A DNA stretch of 41,748 bases. Source: Candidatus Stoquefichus massiliensis AP9 (GTDB lineage Bacteria > Bacillota_I > Bacilli_A > Erysipelotrichales > Coprobacillaceae). The notes below the pieces were generated by a model that saw only the letters and a program-made list of their open reading frames with translations, made no database searches and was not told where the DNA came from. Location of the stretch: the NCBI RefSeq assembly GCF_000455285.1, contig NZ_HG005287.1, positions 1 through 41,748 of the forward strand. Direction: 5' to 3'. The position numbers and the translations under genes are program-made. Positions 1 through 9,645 of this stretch are shown here, one piece after another (position 1 is the first letter of the stretch; each line of letters opens with the position of its first letter).

Positions 1-29
1 TGTCGAATCTCTCTTGAGCCGACTTCCAT

Positions 30-58
30 AGTTTACACAATTCCAAGAAAATTGTCAA
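30..58 (-). promoter_or_regulatory. Promoter reading out of the left edge
   Basis: On the minus strand there is a consensus TTGACA (53-58), a 17-bp spacer and TAAACT (30-35). It points left, so it drives a transcription unit outside the window. Its first transcribed bases are about 1-23, and I recognise no gene in them. Confidence 0.6.
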
Positions 59-109
59 CAACTTTTTTAAAAAAATTTCAAAATTATATTTATATCTATA
101 ATAAATAAA

Positions 110-138
110 AAAGGAATTTCCATTATGGAAACTCCTTT
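110..138 (-). terminator. Terminator of the PTS IIA gene
   Basis: A 13-bp stem with one G-U pair and a 3-base loop is followed on the minus strand by a T-rich run. It lies 18 bases after the stop codon of the IIA gene. Confidence 0.85.
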
Positions 139-156
139 ATTAAAATTTGTTAGAAA

Positions 157-465
157 TTAACCAACTTTTTTGTATAAGTCTACAAATTCTTGAGCTAAAT
201 CAATTACAACTAATGCAGTCATTAAATGGTCTTGAGCATGTACCATTAATAAATTTAATGGAGCTTTTTCTCCTCTAATTTCTGCTTGAATTAATTCAGT
301 TTGTGCATGATGTGCTTCATTAACAGTTTCTTTAGCATTTTGTAAAGATTCTTCTGCCTTATCTAAGTCTCCAGCTTTTGCATATTGAATAGCTTCAATT
401 GCAGAACTACGAGCGCTACCACTGTTTACGATAAGGTTAATTACAACTTGTTCTTGTTCATCCAT
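157..465 (-). CDS. PTS lactose/cellobiose-family IIA component
   Basis: This is a cytoplasmic phosphocarrier of the lactose/N,N'-diacetylchitobiose PTS family, which takes phosphate from HPr and passes it to a IIB domain. The 102-residue length is typical of stand-alone LacF/ChbA proteins. The phosphorylatable histidine is probably His76 in VHAQDHLM near the C-terminus, and the rest is the expected three-helix all-alpha protein. It has its own promoter and terminator, and no IIB or IIC gene lies next to it, so it probably serves permeases encoded elsewhere. The sugar (lactose, cellobiose, chitobiose) cannot be told from sequence. The start is supported by AAAGGAG 9 bases upstream. Confidence 0.92.
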   Translation of the reverse strand: MDEQEQVVINLIVNSGSARSSAIEAIQYAKAGDLDKAEESLQNAKETVNEAHHAQTELIQAEIRGEKAPLNLLMVHAQDHLMTALVVIDLAQEFVDLYKKVG

Positions 466-514
466 TTTTTATTTCTCCTTTGATAAGCAAAATTCAGATT
501 TCATCTGTATCTAT

Positions 515-543
515 ATTCTACCAAATTGACACCAAAATTTCAA
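515..543 (-). promoter_or_regulatory. Promoter of the PTS IIA gene
   Basis: TTGAAA (538-543), 17-bp spacer, TAGAAT (515-520) on the minus strand, about 50 bp upstream of the IIA start. It lies just beyond the stop codon of the HAD gene. I see no terminator between the two genes, so some readthrough from the HAD gene is possible. Confidence 0.75.
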
Positions 544-574
544 CAACTATCATTAAATAATCACTTTATCTTGT

Positions 575-1366
575 TTATATCAGAGAAAAATGATGAAGGG
601 CTTTCACAATACCATCCTTATCTACATCATCAGTCACATATTGAGCAACCTCTTTTGCCTCTATGGCAGCATTTCCCATCGCAATAGATAATCCTACATG
701 AGAAAGCATTTCTATATCATTTCTTCCATCACCAAAAGCAATAGTATCTTTCATATCTTTTCCAAGTGCTTCAACTAATTTCTCAATTCCTTTAGCTTTA
801 GACTCTCCTTTTAATGTAAGATCAAATGAAAATTCTGATTGATGACGCTGAATATCAAAATAAGGAGATAAACGTTCTACCATAGGTTGAATGTCATCCT
901 TTGAATTGACAACAATCATACCTATATATGTTTCAATTGAATTGACATCAAACTGATCAACAATCACTTCTTCCTTCATACCCCAATTATCCTTAAACTC
1001 AATATGTTTAGGATTTGTCTTATTAAGAATATAGATATGATCATTTCCTTCAAAATAATATGCCATATTTCTCTCTTTGCACAATTCATGTGTCTTCTTG
1101 ATAGCCTCTGCACTAATAATCTTTTTATAAACAGATTTCCCTTTATATTCAACATATGCTCCATTACATGTCACATAGCCACTAAAAGGATAATCCATTA
1201 CACCATCTAAGATAAAACATTTACAGCGCCCAGTTGCTAAAAAAACATCATCACCTTGATCTTGTAATTGACTCAAAGCATTTCTTGTTGACTCTTGTAT
1301 CGAATATATATCTTTATTACATTCAATTAGTGTCCCATCTATATCAAAGAAAAATAATTTACTCAT
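575..1366 (-). CDS. Cof-type HAD-superfamily phosphatase
   Basis: A cytoplasmic phosphatase of the Cof/YidA subfamily (HAD type IIB), 263 residues. Motif I is FDIDGT (nucleophile Asp8, acid/base Asp10), motif II is ATGR (Thr45), motif III is the lysine in SKAKGI, and motif IV is FGDGRND. The cap sits between motifs II and III as usual for IIB. Members dephosphorylate sugar phosphates, FMN or similar metabolites, and the substrate cannot be predicted. I chose the ATG at 1366 because GGAGG lies 8 bases upstream; longer forms would overlap that site. It closely resembles the plus-strand HAD gene at 33119, including a C-terminal D(D)VDxDGI-type motif. Confidence 0.92.
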   Translation of the reverse strand: MSKLFFFDIDGTLIECNKDIYSIQESTRNALSQLQDQGDDVFLATGRCKCFILDGVMDYPFSGYVTCNGAYVEYKGKSVYKKIISAEAIKKTHELCKERNMAYYFEGNDHIYILNKTNPKHIEFKDNWGMKEEVIVDQFDVNSIETYIGMIVVNSKDDIQPMVERLSPYFDIQRHQSEFSFDLTLKGESKAKGIEKLVEALGKDMKDTIAFGDGRNDIEMLSHVGLSIAMGNAAIEAKEVAQYVTDDVDKDGIVKALHHFSLI

Positions 1367-1384
1367 ATAACTTCCTCCATGATA

Positions 1385-1393
1385 CACATTTTA
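1385..1393 (-). promoter_or_regulatory. Possible extended -10 promoter of the HAD gene
   Basis: TGATAAAAT on the minus strand fits an extended -10 (TGnTAAAAT) about 20 bp upstream of the HAD start codon and just after the tuf terminator. No good -35 is visible, so the call is weak. Confidence 0.35.
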
Positions 1394-1419
1394 TCACATC
1401 TTTTATCAGAAAAATATAA

Positions 1420-1441
1420 AAAGGTGTCCTAAGACACCTTT
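1420..1441 (-). terminator. tuf terminator
   Basis: Stem AAAGGTGTC / GGACACCTTT with a short loop, followed by a T-rich tract on the minus strand, 13 bases after the tuf stop codon. Confidence 0.9.
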
Positions 1442-1454
1442 AAGTTTAAATTGA

Positions 1455-2639
1455 TTATTCGATAACTTCTGAAACGTTACCAGCACCAACTGTTCTACCA
1501 CCTTCACGAATTGAGAACTTAGTTCCATTTTCGATAGCGATAGGAGCAATTAATTCAACTGTTAATTCAACGTTATCTCCAGGCATAACCATTTCTACAC
1601 CTTCTGGTAATTCGATAACTCCAGTTACATCAGTAGTTCTGAAATAGAATTGAGGTCTGTAGTTAGCGAAGAAAGGAGTATGACGTCCACCTTCATCTTT
1701 TGATAAGATATAAACTTGAGATTTGAATTTTTTGTGTGGATGTACTGAACCAGGTTTAGCTAATACTTGTCCACGTTGAATTTCTTCTCTGTTGATACCT
1801 CTTAATAATACACCTACGTTGTCTCCAGCTTCAGCATAGTCTAGTAATTTACGGAACATTTCAATTCCAGTAGCAACTGTGTTAGCTGTATCATGGATAC
1901 CAACGATTTCGATTGGATCGTTTAATTTTAATTGTCCTCTTTCAACACGTCCAGTAGCAACTGTTCCACGTCCAGTGATTGTAAATACATCTTCAACTGG
2001 CATTAAGAATGGTTTGTCAGTGTCACGAGTTGGAGTTGGAATATATGAATCTACAGCTTTCATTAATTCATGAATAGCTGGAACCCATTTTGGATCTCCT
2101 TCTAATGCTTTTAAAGCTGATCCACGGATGATTGGTGTATCATCTCCAGGGAATTCATATTCATTTAATAATTCACGAACTTCCATTTCAACTAATTCGA
2201 TTAATTCTTCGTCATCAACCATATCACATTTATTTAAGAATACGATGATGTATGGTACACCTACTTGACGAGATAATAAAATATGTTCTCTTGTTTGTGG
2301 CATAGGTCCATCAGTAGCAGCAACTACTAAGATAGCCCCATCCATTTGTGCAGCACCAGTGATCATGTTTTTGATGTAGTCTGCATGGCCTGGACAGTCA
2401 ACGTGTGCATAGTGACGAGTTTCAGTTTCGTATTCAACGTGTGCAGTGTTGATTGTAATTCCACGTTCTTTTTCTTCTGGTGCAGCATCGATAGCAGCGT
2501 AATCCATTGCTTGAGCTTGTCCATCTTTAGACAATACAGTAGTGATTGCAGCTGTTAAAGTTGTTTTACCATGGTCAACGTGACCAATTGTTCCGATATT
2601 AACATGCGCTTTAGAGCGGTCAAATTTTTCTTTAGCCAT
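1455..2639 (-). CDS. tuf: Elongation factor Tu
   Basis: EF-Tu is the GTPase that delivers aminoacyl-tRNA to the ribosomal A site. At 394 residues it is full length. The G motifs are intact: GHVDHGKT at 19-26, the DCPGH switch II, and NKCD for guanine recognition. Domains 2 and 3 follow, ending in the conserved [10 protein letters not shown] segment. It is the last gene of the str group (rpsL, rpsG, fusA, tuf) but has its own strong promoter in the 93-bp gap after fusA and its own terminator, which suits its need for higher expression than EF-G. The SD is AGGAGG. Confidence 0.99.
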   Translation of the reverse strand: MAKEKFDRSKAHVNIGTIGHVDHGKTTLTAAITTVLSKDGQAQAMDYAAIDAAPEEKERGITINTAHVEYETETRHYAHVDCPGHADYIKNMITGAAQMDGAILVVAATDGPMPQTREHILLSRQVGVPYIIVFLNKCDMVDDEELIELVEMEVRELLNEYEFPGDDTPIIRGSALKALEGDPKWVPAIHELMKAVDSYIPTPTRDTDKPFLMPVEDVFTITGRGTVATGRVERGQLKLNDPIEIVGIHDTANTVATGIEMFRKLLDYAEAGDNVGVLLRGINREEIQRGQVLAKPGSVHPHKKFKSQVYILSKDEGGRHTPFFANYRPQFYFRTTDVTGVIELPEGVEMVMPGDNVELTVELIAPIAIENGTKFSIREGGRTVGAGNVSEVIE

Positions 2640-2684
2640 TATAAGCTTCCTCCTATATAAGTTTATTAAAATTTTTACATATAC

Positions 2685-2713
2685 ATTCTAAATGATTTAA
2701 CAAGAAATTGCAA
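2685..2713 (-). promoter_or_regulatory. tuf promoter
   Basis: TTGCAA (2708-2713), 17-bp spacer, TAGAAT (2685-2690) on the minus strand in the fusA-tuf gap. It lets tuf be transcribed separately from the rpsL operon. Confidence 0.75.
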
Positions 2714-2732
2714 TAACTTCTTTCACTAGAAT

Positions 2733-4811
2733 TTAATTGTTTCCACCATTTTTCTTAATGATTTCTTCTTTAATTGATTTTGGTACTTGTTCATAACGAT
2801 CAAATTTCATAGAATAGTTTCCACGACCTTGTGTAAATGATCTTAAATCAGTAACATACCCGAACATTTCAGATAAAGGTACACTTGCTTGTACTAATAC
2901 AGCATTACCTCTTTCTTCCTGTCCTTCAATCATTCCACGTCTAGATGAAATATCACCCATAACGCTTCCTAAATATTCAGATGGTGCAGTAATTTCTACT
3001 GCCATGATTGGTTCTAAGATAACTGGATCACATTTTTTAGCAGCTGCTTTTAAAGCCAAACTTGCAGCAACCTTGTATGCCATTTCAGATGAATCGACAT
3101 CATGGTAAGAACCATCGAATAATGTTGCTTTGATATCTAATATTGGATATCCAGCAATCATACCATTTTGTAAAGCATCTTCAAGACCAACTCTTACAGA
3201 ACTAATATATTCTCTTGGTACTGTTCCACCGACAACGGCATCCACGAATTCAAATCCTTTACCTTCATTAGGTTCAAACTTAATCCATACATGTCCATAT
3301 TGTCCACGACCACCAGATTGACGTACAAACTTACCTTCACAATCAGCAGCTTGTCTAATTGTTTCTCTGTAAGCAACTTGTGGTGCACCAACGTTAGCTT
3401 CTACTTTAAATTCTCTCTTTAAACGATCTACAATAACATCTAAGTGTAATTCACCAACCCCAGCAATAATAGTATCACCAGTTTCAGGATTTGTTGTCAC
3501 TCTGAATGTTGGATCTTCTTCAGCTAATCTTGATAAACCATTACTTAATTTATCTTGGTCTTGTTTTGTTTTTGGTTCAATAGCCAATTCAATAACTGGT
3601 TCAGGGAATTCCATTTTTTCTAAGATGATGAAATTCTTTTCATCACAGATAGTATCCCCAGTTGTTGTATTTTTGAAACCTACTGCTGCAGCGATATCTC
3701 CAGCGTAAACTTCATCAATTTCCTTACGTGTATTAGCATGCATCTGCAAGATACGTCCTAAACGTTCTTTCTTATCTTTTGTTGAGTTCAAAATATAAGA
3801 TCCAGATGCAACAGTTCCTGAATAAACACGGAAGAATGTTAATTTTCCAACGAATGGATCTGCCATGATCTTAAATGCTAATGCAGAGAATGGTTCATCA
3901 TCACTTGGATGTCTTTCTACTTCATTACCATCTTCATCTTCACCTTTAATTGATGGAACATCAGTTGGTGCAGGTAAGAAATCAATAACAGCATCTAACA
4001 TACATTGAACACCTTTATCTTTGTATGCAGACCCACATAATACTGGGAATAATTCAACAGCTAATACACCTTTACGGATAGCAGCTTTGATTTCTTCTTC
4101 AGTAATATTGTCATCTTCTTCTAATACCTTCATCATCAAATCATCATCATATGAAGCAGCAGCTTCAATCATTTTTTGACGGTATTCTTCAGCTTGAGCT
4201 TTCATATTTTCAGGGATTTCAGAATAAACAACGTTTTCTCCTTTTGTTCCTTCAAAATGAACAGCTTGCATTTTAATTAAGTCAATTAATCCTTCAAATG
4301 TATCCTCAGCGCCAATTGGCAATTGAATAGCAACAGCATTTGCATCTAATCTCTTTCCAATTGATTCTACTGACATAATAAAATCTGCACCAGTTGCATC
4401 CATTTTATTACAGAATACAATTCTAGGTACTCCATAAGTTGTTGCTTGACGCCAAACTGTTTCAGTTTGAGGTTCAACACCAGCCTTTGAGTCTAATACA
4501 GTAACAGCACCATCAAGTACACGTAATGAACGTTCTACTTCAACAGTAAAGTCAACATGGCCCGGAGTATCAATAATATTAACACGATATCCATTCCATT
4601 GTGCAGTAGTAGCTGCAGAAGTGATTGTAATACCACGTTCTTGTTCTTGCTCCATCCAGTCCATTTGTGAAGCACCATCATGTGTTTCACCAATCTTATG
4701 AATTTTTCCTGTGTAATAAAGAACACGTTCAGTTGTTGTTGTTTTACCAGCATCAATATGAGCCATGATTCCAATATTACGAGTTTTTTCTAACGAAAAT
4801 TCACGAGCCAT
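2733..4811 (-). CDS. fusA: Elongation factor G
   Basis: EF-G is the GTPase that drives ribosomal translocation and, with RRF, recycling. It has 692 residues, the usual length. Motifs seen: [13 protein letters not shown] at 17-29 (P-loop), DTPGHVDF (switch II) and NKMD. Domains II to V follow with the conserved [10 protein letters not shown] stretch of domain IV. There is no terminator between rpsG and fusA (29-bp gap), so it is read from the rpsL promoter. It is the canonical EF-G type and shows none of the divergence of Tet(M)-like protection proteins. Confidence 0.99.
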   Translation of the reverse strand: MAREFSLEKTRNIGIMAHIDAGKTTTTERVLYYTGKIHKIGETHDGASQMDWMEQEQERGITITSAATTAQWNGYRVNIIDTPGHVDFTVEVERSLRVLDGAVTVLDSKAGVEPQTETVWRQATTYGVPRIVFCNKMDATGADFIMSVESIGKRLDANAVAIQLPIGAEDTFEGLIDLIKMQAVHFEGTKGENVVYSEIPENMKAQAEEYRQKMIEAAASYDDDLMMKVLEEDDNITEEEIKAAIRKGVLAVELFPVLCGSAYKDKGVQCMLDAVIDFLPAPTDVPSIKGEDEDGNEVERHPSDDEPFSALAFKIMADPFVGKLTFFRVYSGTVASGSYILNSTKDKKERLGRILQMHANTRKEIDEVYAGDIAAAVGFKNTTTGDTICDEKNFIILEKMEFPEPVIELAIEPKTKQDQDKLSNGLSRLAEEDPTFRVTTNPETGDTIIAGVGELHLDVIVDRLKREFKVEANVGAPQVAYRETIRQAADCEGKFVRQSGGRGQYGHVWIKFEPNEGKGFEFVDAVVGGTVPREYISSVRVGLEDALQNGMIAGYPILDIKATLFDGSYHDVDSSEMAYKVAASLALKAAAKKCDPVILEPIMAVEITAPSEYLGSVMGDISSRRGMIEGQEERGNAVLVQASVPLSEMFGYVTDLRSFTQGRGNYSMKFDRYEQVPKSIKEEIIKKNGGNN

Positions 4812-4841
4812 AATTTTCTCCTTTCGATTATTTTCTTTATA

Positions 4842-5312
4842 TTACCAACGGAAATGTGCAAATGCTTTATTAGCTTCAGCCATTTTATGAGTATCTTCTT
4901 TTTTCTTTACAGAAGCACCAGTACCATTAGATGCATCAATGATTTCATTAGCTAGACGATCAACCATATTCTTTTCGTTTCTTAAACGAGAATAGTTGAC
5001 TAACCATCTTAAACCTAATGTCATTCTTCTTTCTGGTGATACTTCAACTGGCACTTGATAGTTAGCTCCACCAATACGTCTTACTTTTAATTCAAGTACA
5101 GGCATAATGTTGTTGATAGCTTGATCAAACACTTCCATTGCTGGATTACCAGTCTTTGCTTCAACTTTTGTAAATGCTTCATATAAGATGTTTTGAGCAA
5201 CACCTTTTTTACCATCAAGCATAATATTGTTAATTAATTTTGTAACTACCTTTGAATTATAAATTGGATCTGGTAGTACATCTCTTTTTGCTACGCGTCC
5301 TCTTCTTGACAT
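4842..5312 (-). CDS. rpsG: Ribosomal protein S7
   Basis: A 30S head assembly protein that binds 16S rRNA and contacts the E-site tRNA. It has 156 residues with the typical N-terminus [16 protein letters not shown] and C-terminus ending in KAFAHFRW. It lies 19 bp after rpsL and 30 bp before fusA, in the universal str order. It is transcribed from the promoter at 5837-5865. Confidence 0.99.
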   Translation of the reverse strand: MSRRGRVAKRDVLPDPIYNSKVVTKLINNIMLDGKKGVAQNILYEAFTKVEAKTGNPAMEVFDQAINNIMPVLELKVRRIGGANYQVPVEVSPERRMTLGLRWLVNYSRLRNEKNMVDRLANEIIDASNGTGASVKKKEDTHKMAEANKAFAHFRW

Positions 5313-5331
5313 CAGTTTTTCCTCCTATCTC

Positions 5332-5745
5332 TTATTTTTTAGGTCTTTTAGCTCCATAACGAGAGCGTCCTTGCATACGATCTTTAACTCCAGCACAGTC
5401 CATAGTACCACGAATAATATGGTAACGAACCCCTGGTAAATCCTTAACACGTCCTCCACGAATTAACACAACACTATGTTCTTGTAAGTTGTGCCCAATT
5501 CCAGGGATATATGCAGTAACTTCCATTCCGTTTGATAAACGAACACGGGCATATTTACGTAAAGCCGAGTTAGGTTTCTTAGGTGTCATAGTGGCAACAC
5601 GTGTACAAACACCACGTTTTTGAGGTGCACTAATGTTAGTTGGCTTTTTTAACAATGAGTTATACCCTCTATTTAACGCTGGTGATTTTGATTTTGAAGT
5701 TTTTTCACTACGTCCTTTTCTGACTAATTGATTAATTGTAGGCAT
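5332..5745 (-). CDS. rpsL: Ribosomal protein S12
   Basis: A decoding-centre protein of the 30S subunit, 137 residues from the ATG at 5745 (MPTINQL), where GGAG lies about 8 bases upstream. A longer reading frame to 5793 would start upstream of the SD and has no counterpart in the family. The streptomycin-site segments [11 protein letters not shown] and [11 protein letters not shown] carry the usual lysines and proline, so no rpsL-type streptomycin resistance is seen. It is the first gene of the rpsL-rpsG-fusA operon. Confidence 0.98.
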   Translation of the reverse strand: MPTINQLVRKGRSEKTSKSKSPALNRGYNSLLKKPTNISAPQKRGVCTRVATMTPKKPNSALRKYARVRLSNGMEVTAYIPGIGHNLQEHSVVLIRGGRVKDLPGVRYHIIRGTMDCAGVKDRMQGRSRYGAKRPKK

Positions 5746-5836
5746 ATTTTTCTCCTTTCCTTTCTTCTTAACACACAATTCCGGGTGTTTCATTTTTTAT
5801 CAGAATAAATGTACTCTATATCGAGCACCGAAGATG

Positions 5837-5865
5837 ATTATAGTTTAATCATTCTGAAATGTCAA
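5837..5865 (-). promoter_or_regulatory. rpsL (str) operon promoter
   Basis: A perfect sigma-A promoter on the minus strand: TTGACA (5860-5865), 17-bp spacer, TATAAT (5837-5842). The leader to rpsL is about 85 bases. The -35 box is the downstream end of a 29-bp palindrome (5860-5888). Confidence 0.92.
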
Positions 5866-5888
5866 TATTTTTTTTAAAAATATTGACA
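5860..5888. repeat. 29-bp palindrome over the str promoter -35
   Basis: Two perfect 13-bp arms (TGTCAATATTTTT and its complement) are separated by three T. One arm contains the TTGACA -35 of the rpsL promoter. It lies between the rpoC terminator and the promoter, so it could be an operator or a by-product of AT-rich spacer sequence. Confidence 0.7.
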
Positions 5889-5906
5889 ACATCAAACAAA
5901 AATGCA

Positions 5907-5932
5907 ACAAGGGTAAGTTTCCTTACCCTTGT
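5907..5932 (-). terminator. rpoC terminator
   Basis: A perfect 11-bp stem (ACAAGGGTAAG and its complement) with a 4-base loop, 4 bases after the rpoC stop codon on the minus strand. A T-rich stretch follows (TGCATTTTTG). Confidence 0.88.
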
Positions 5933-5936
5933 ATCA

Positions 5937-8900
5937 TTATTCTACATTTGTAAACTGTTCTTCAGTATCAGTACTTAATAAATCTTCTGAAAGAGTTTCA
6001 GCTTCTAGCTTTTCAGCCTCTTCCAATTCTCTTTCCTTACGTGCTTCCTCTTCTTCTCTTGCAATTGTCTCAGGAGATTTTAATGGTCCACGAAGTCCAG
6101 TACCAGCTGGTAATAATTTACCAATAATAACATTTTCCTTAAGACCAGTTAAAGTATCAACTTTTCCTTTAATTGCAGCATCAGTCAAGATTTTTGTTGT
6201 TTCCTGGAATGATGCAGCTGATAAGAATGATTCTGTCTCTAATGAAGCTTTCGTAATACCTAATAAGATAGGTCTACCAACAGCAGGATGTTTACCATTC
6301 TTTAATACATCAGTATTTAAATCTGTAAACTTTTGTACATTAACATGAGTTCCAGGTAACGCTCCAGTATCCCCACCTTCAACAATACGAATTTTCTTTA
6401 ACATTTGACGTACAATAACTTCTATGTGCTTATCAGAAATTTCAATACCTTGTAAACGGTATACCTTTTGTACTTCTTTTAGGATATAGTTTTCTACAGC
6501 TTCAACATCAGCAACAGCTAATAATTCTTTAGGATCAATAGAACCTTCAGTAATCTTAGAACCAATACCTACTTCATCACCTACAGAAACTCTTAATTTT
6601 GCACCATAAGGAGCTAAATAACTCTTTGTTTCTAATATATTAGAGACAACAACTTCAGCACGTCCATTGTTATCAATAATATTTGAAACTTCACCTTCAA
6701 TTTCAGAAATAATAGATTTTGCTTTTGGATTTCTTGCTTCAAATAATTCTTGAATACGAGGTAACCCTTGAGTAATGTCAGCACCACCAGCAACTCCACC
6801 CATGTGGAATGTACGCATTGTTAACTGTGTACCAGGTTCACCAATAGATTGAGCAGCCATAATACCAATAGCTTCACCTAATTCTACTTTTTCACCTGTT
6901 GCTAAGTTACGTCCATAACACTTTCTACAAATTCCGCCTCTCGCTTTACATCCAAGAACAGATCTGATTTCAACTTCTTTAATACCTGCATCAGTGATTT
7001 CTCTTGCTGATGTTTCATCCATCATTTCACCAGCTTTGATAATGACTTCACCAGTTACAGGATGAATAATATCTTTTTGAGAATAGCGACCAACAAGTCT
7101 ATCATATAAAGGCACAATAATAGAATTGTCAGAAGTGTTATATAATTCTGTTACCATGAATCCTCTATCAGTTCCACAATCATCTTCAGTAACAATAACT
7201 TCTTGTGCAACATCTACTAAACGTCTTGTTAAGTAACCAGAATCGGCAGTTTTCAAAGCAGTATCAGTAGATCCTTTACGAGCTCCATGGGTAGAAATAA
7301 AGAATTCAGATGCAGTTAAACCTTCTCTAAATGATGATTTGATAGGCAACTCAATCGTTTCACCTTTAGGGTTAGACATCAACCCACGCATACCAACTAA
7401 TTGTGTAAAGTTGGAAATATTTCCACGGGCACCTGAGTCAGACATAATGAAGATTGGATTCTTAGTGTCAGCTTCGAATTCTTCCTTTACGACACCTTGA
7501 ACTTCATCTTTAACACCTTCCCAAAGTTTAACGACTGTATTCTTTCTTTCTTCTTCAGTTAACTTACCTTTACGATATAACTTTTTAATAACTTCTAATT
7601 TATCATCAGCTTTTTCAAATAAAACATACTTACTTTGTGGAACCTGAATATCATATACAGATACAGTAATTCCAGCAATTGTTGAATAATAGAATCCTTG
7701 ATCCTTTAATTTATCAAGCATTGCAGTAATTTCTGTTGTTTTATTTAATTTAAATGCCTCATCAATGATATTTCCTAATGCTTTCTTACCTAATGGTTTA
7801 ATAATAGGTTGTTCAGCAATATGTTTTCTAATATCAGTTCCCAATGGAACAAAATATTTATCAGGAGTTGATTCTAAGTTTTCTTTACTTGGATCATTAA
7901 TGAATGGGAAATTCCCATCAAAGATTTGATTAAATATAATCTTACCAACAGTTGTAATTAAATAACTATTATTTTGAACTTCATTAAATGTCTTGTTATT
8001 TAAAGATTTTCCTCTAATAGCGACTCTTGTATGCAAGTGAACAGCCTTTGCATCATAAGCCATGAGAACTTCATTCACATCAGCAAAAACAGTTCCTTCA
8101 CCAATCTTACCAGCTTCTTCTAATGTTAAGTAGTAGTTACCTAACACCATATCTTGAGATGGTGTAACAATTGGTTTACCATCTTTAGGTCCTAAGATAT
8201 TCCCTGACCCCAACATCAATTGTCTTGCTTCTTGAATTGCTTCTTCCCCTAAAGGTACATGGACTGCCATTTGGTCACCATCGAAATCGGCATTAAATGC
8301 AGGTGTAACCAATGGATGAAGACGAATTGCACGTCCTTCAACTAACTTAGGTTCAAATGCTTGAATACCTAATCTATGAAGTGTTGGTGCACGGTTCAAT
8401 AAGACTGGATGTTCTTTAATAACCTCTTCAACGATAGGCCAAATAGCATCATCCATTTTATCAATTAATCTTTCAGCAGCTTTGATGTTTGTCGCAATCT
8501 GCTCTCTTACTAATCCACTAATAACAAATGGTTTGAATAAATTTAAAGCCATCTCACGTGGAATACCACATTGATACATCTTTAAGTCAGGCCCTACAGC
8601 GATAACTGAACGTCCTGAGTAATCAACACGTTTACCAAGTAAGTTTTGGCGGAAACGTCCTTGTTTTCCTTTTAAAGTATGACTTAATGATTTTAATGGT
8701 CTACCACCAGCACCAGTAATTGGTTTAGAACGACGTCCATTATCAATTAAAGCATCAACAGCTTCTTGTAACATACGTTTTTCATTTTGTACAATAATTG
8801 ATGGTGTTCCTAACTCTAATAATTTCTTCAAACGATTATTACGCGTAATAACACGTCTATATAAATCATTTAAGTCACTTGTTGCAAAACGTCCACCATC

Positions 8901-9632
8901 CAATTGTAACATTGGACGTAAATCAGGTGGAATCACTGGAAGAACATCTAAAATCATCCATTCGGGTTGATTTTGAGAAGTTCTAAAAGCTTCAATGGCT
9001 TCTAATCTCTTCAACAACTTTGCACGTCTTTGCCCTTGAGCTTCTTTTAATTCTCTCGTAACAGTTTCAAATTCTTCATCAAGATCAACTTTTTGTAATA
9101 AAATTTTAATCGCTTCAGCTCCTGTTTTTGCCTCAAACTGATGACCAAATTTTTCATAACAATTACGATAATCTCTTTCAGATAAAACTTGTTTGTATTC
9201 TAATGGTGTACTTCCTTTATCAGTTACAACATAAGATACGAAATAGATAATTTCTTCTAATTGTTTAGGAGACATATCAAGAATAAGACCCATTCTTGAA
9301 GGAATTCCTTTTAAATACCAGATATGAGCAACTGGTGTTGCTAATTCAATGTGTCCCATACGTTCACGACGAACTGATGATTTTGTGACTTCTACACCAC
9401 AACGATCACAGACAACACCTTTATATCTGACTTTCTTATACTTACCACAGCTACATTCCCAATCCTTAGATGGTCCAAAGATTCTTTCACAGAATAGACC
9501 ATCTTTTTCAGGTTTTTGAGAACGATAATTAATAGTTTCAGGTTTTTTAACTTCACCATAAGACCATTCACGAATTTTTTCTGGAGAAGCTAATCCAATT
9601 TGGATTGCTGAAAAGTTATTGACATCTGCCAT
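5937..9632 (-). CDS. rpoC: RNA polymerase subunit beta-prime
   Basis: This is the catalytic large subunit of RNA polymerase, 1231 residues. The N-terminal zinc ribbon has Cys60, Cys62, Cys75 and Cys78. The catalytic Mg loop is NADFDGDQ at 447-454 with Asp449, Asp451 and Asp453. The second zinc site is seen as [11 protein letters not shown], and the trigger-loop/bridge-helix region follows. The C-terminus is a charged tail rich in Glu ([19 protein letters not shown]). The gene starts 13 bp after rpoB; the rpoB stop codon overlaps its SD (TAGGAGG). I see no insertion of the gammaproteobacterial type. Confidence 0.99.
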   Translation of the reverse strand: MADVNNFSAIQIGLASPEKIREWSYGEVKKPETINYRSQKPEKDGLFCERIFGPSKDWECSCGKYKKVRYKGVVCDRCGVEVTKSSVRRERMGHIELATPVAHIWYLKGIPSRMGLILDMSPKQLEEIIYFVSYVVTDKGSTPLEYKQVLSERDYRNCYEKFGHQFEAKTGAEAIKILLQKVDLDEEFETVTRELKEAQGQRRAKLLKRLEAIEAFRTSQNQPEWMILDVLPVIPPDLRPMLQLDGGRFATSDLNDLYRRVITRNNRLKKLLELGTPSIIVQNEKRMLQEAVDALIDNGRRSKPITGAGGRPLKSLSHTLKGKQGRFRQNLLGKRVDYSGRSVIAVGPDLKMYQCGIPREMALNLFKPFVISGLVREQIATNIKAAERLIDKMDDAIWPIVEEVIKEHPVLLNRAPTLHRLGIQAFEPKLVEGRAIRLHPLVTPAFNADFDGDQMAVHVPLGEEAIQEARQLMLGSGNILGPKDGKPIVTPSQDMVLGNYYLTLEEAGKIGEGTVFADVNEVLMAYDAKAVHLHTRVAIRGKSLNNKTFNEVQNNSYLITTVGKIIFNQIFDGNFPFINDPSKENLESTPDKYFVPLGTDIRKHIAEQPIIKPLGKKALGNIIDEAFKLNKTTEITAMLDKLKDQGFYYSTIAGITVSVYDIQVPQSKYVLFEKADDKLEVIKKLYRKGKLTEEERKNTVVKLWEGVKDEVQGVVKEEFEADTKNPIFIMSDSGARGNISNFTQLVGMRGLMSNPKGETIELPIKSSFREGLTASEFFISTHGARKGSTDTALKTADSGYLTRRLVDVAQEVIVTEDDCGTDRGFMVTELYNTSDNSIIVPLYDRLVGRYSQKDIIHPVTGEVIIKAGEMMDETSAREITDAGIKEVEIRSVLGCKARGGICRKCYGRNLATGEKVELGEAIGIMAAQSIGEPGTQLTMRTFHMGGVAGGADITQGLPRIQELFEARNPKAKSIISEIEGEVSNIIDNNGRAEVVVSNILETKSYLAPYGAKLRVSVGDEVGIGSKITEGSIDPKELLAVADVEAVENYILKEVQKVYRLQGIEISDKHIEVIVRQMLKKIRIVEGGDTGALPGTHVNVQKFTDLNTDVLKNGKHPAVGRPILLGITKASLETESFLSAASFQETTKILTDAAIKGKVDTLTGLKENVIIGKLLPAGTGLRGPLKSPETIAREEEEARKERELEEAEKLEAETLSEDLLSTDTEEQFTNVE

Positions 9633-9645
9633 TCATTGTTTCCTC

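Noticed and set aside
1-28. A T-loop-like string (GTCGAATC) at the left edge that could be the 3' end of a tRNA on the plus strand.
   Set aside because: The T-loop lacks the usual TTC, no correctly placed CCA follows, and a good minus-strand promoter overlaps the area.
5929-6348. Plus-strand open frame of 139 codons opposite the rpoC 3' end.
   Set aside because: It is antisense to a highly conserved gene, has low-complexity Ser-rich composition and no SD; a shadow of rpoC.
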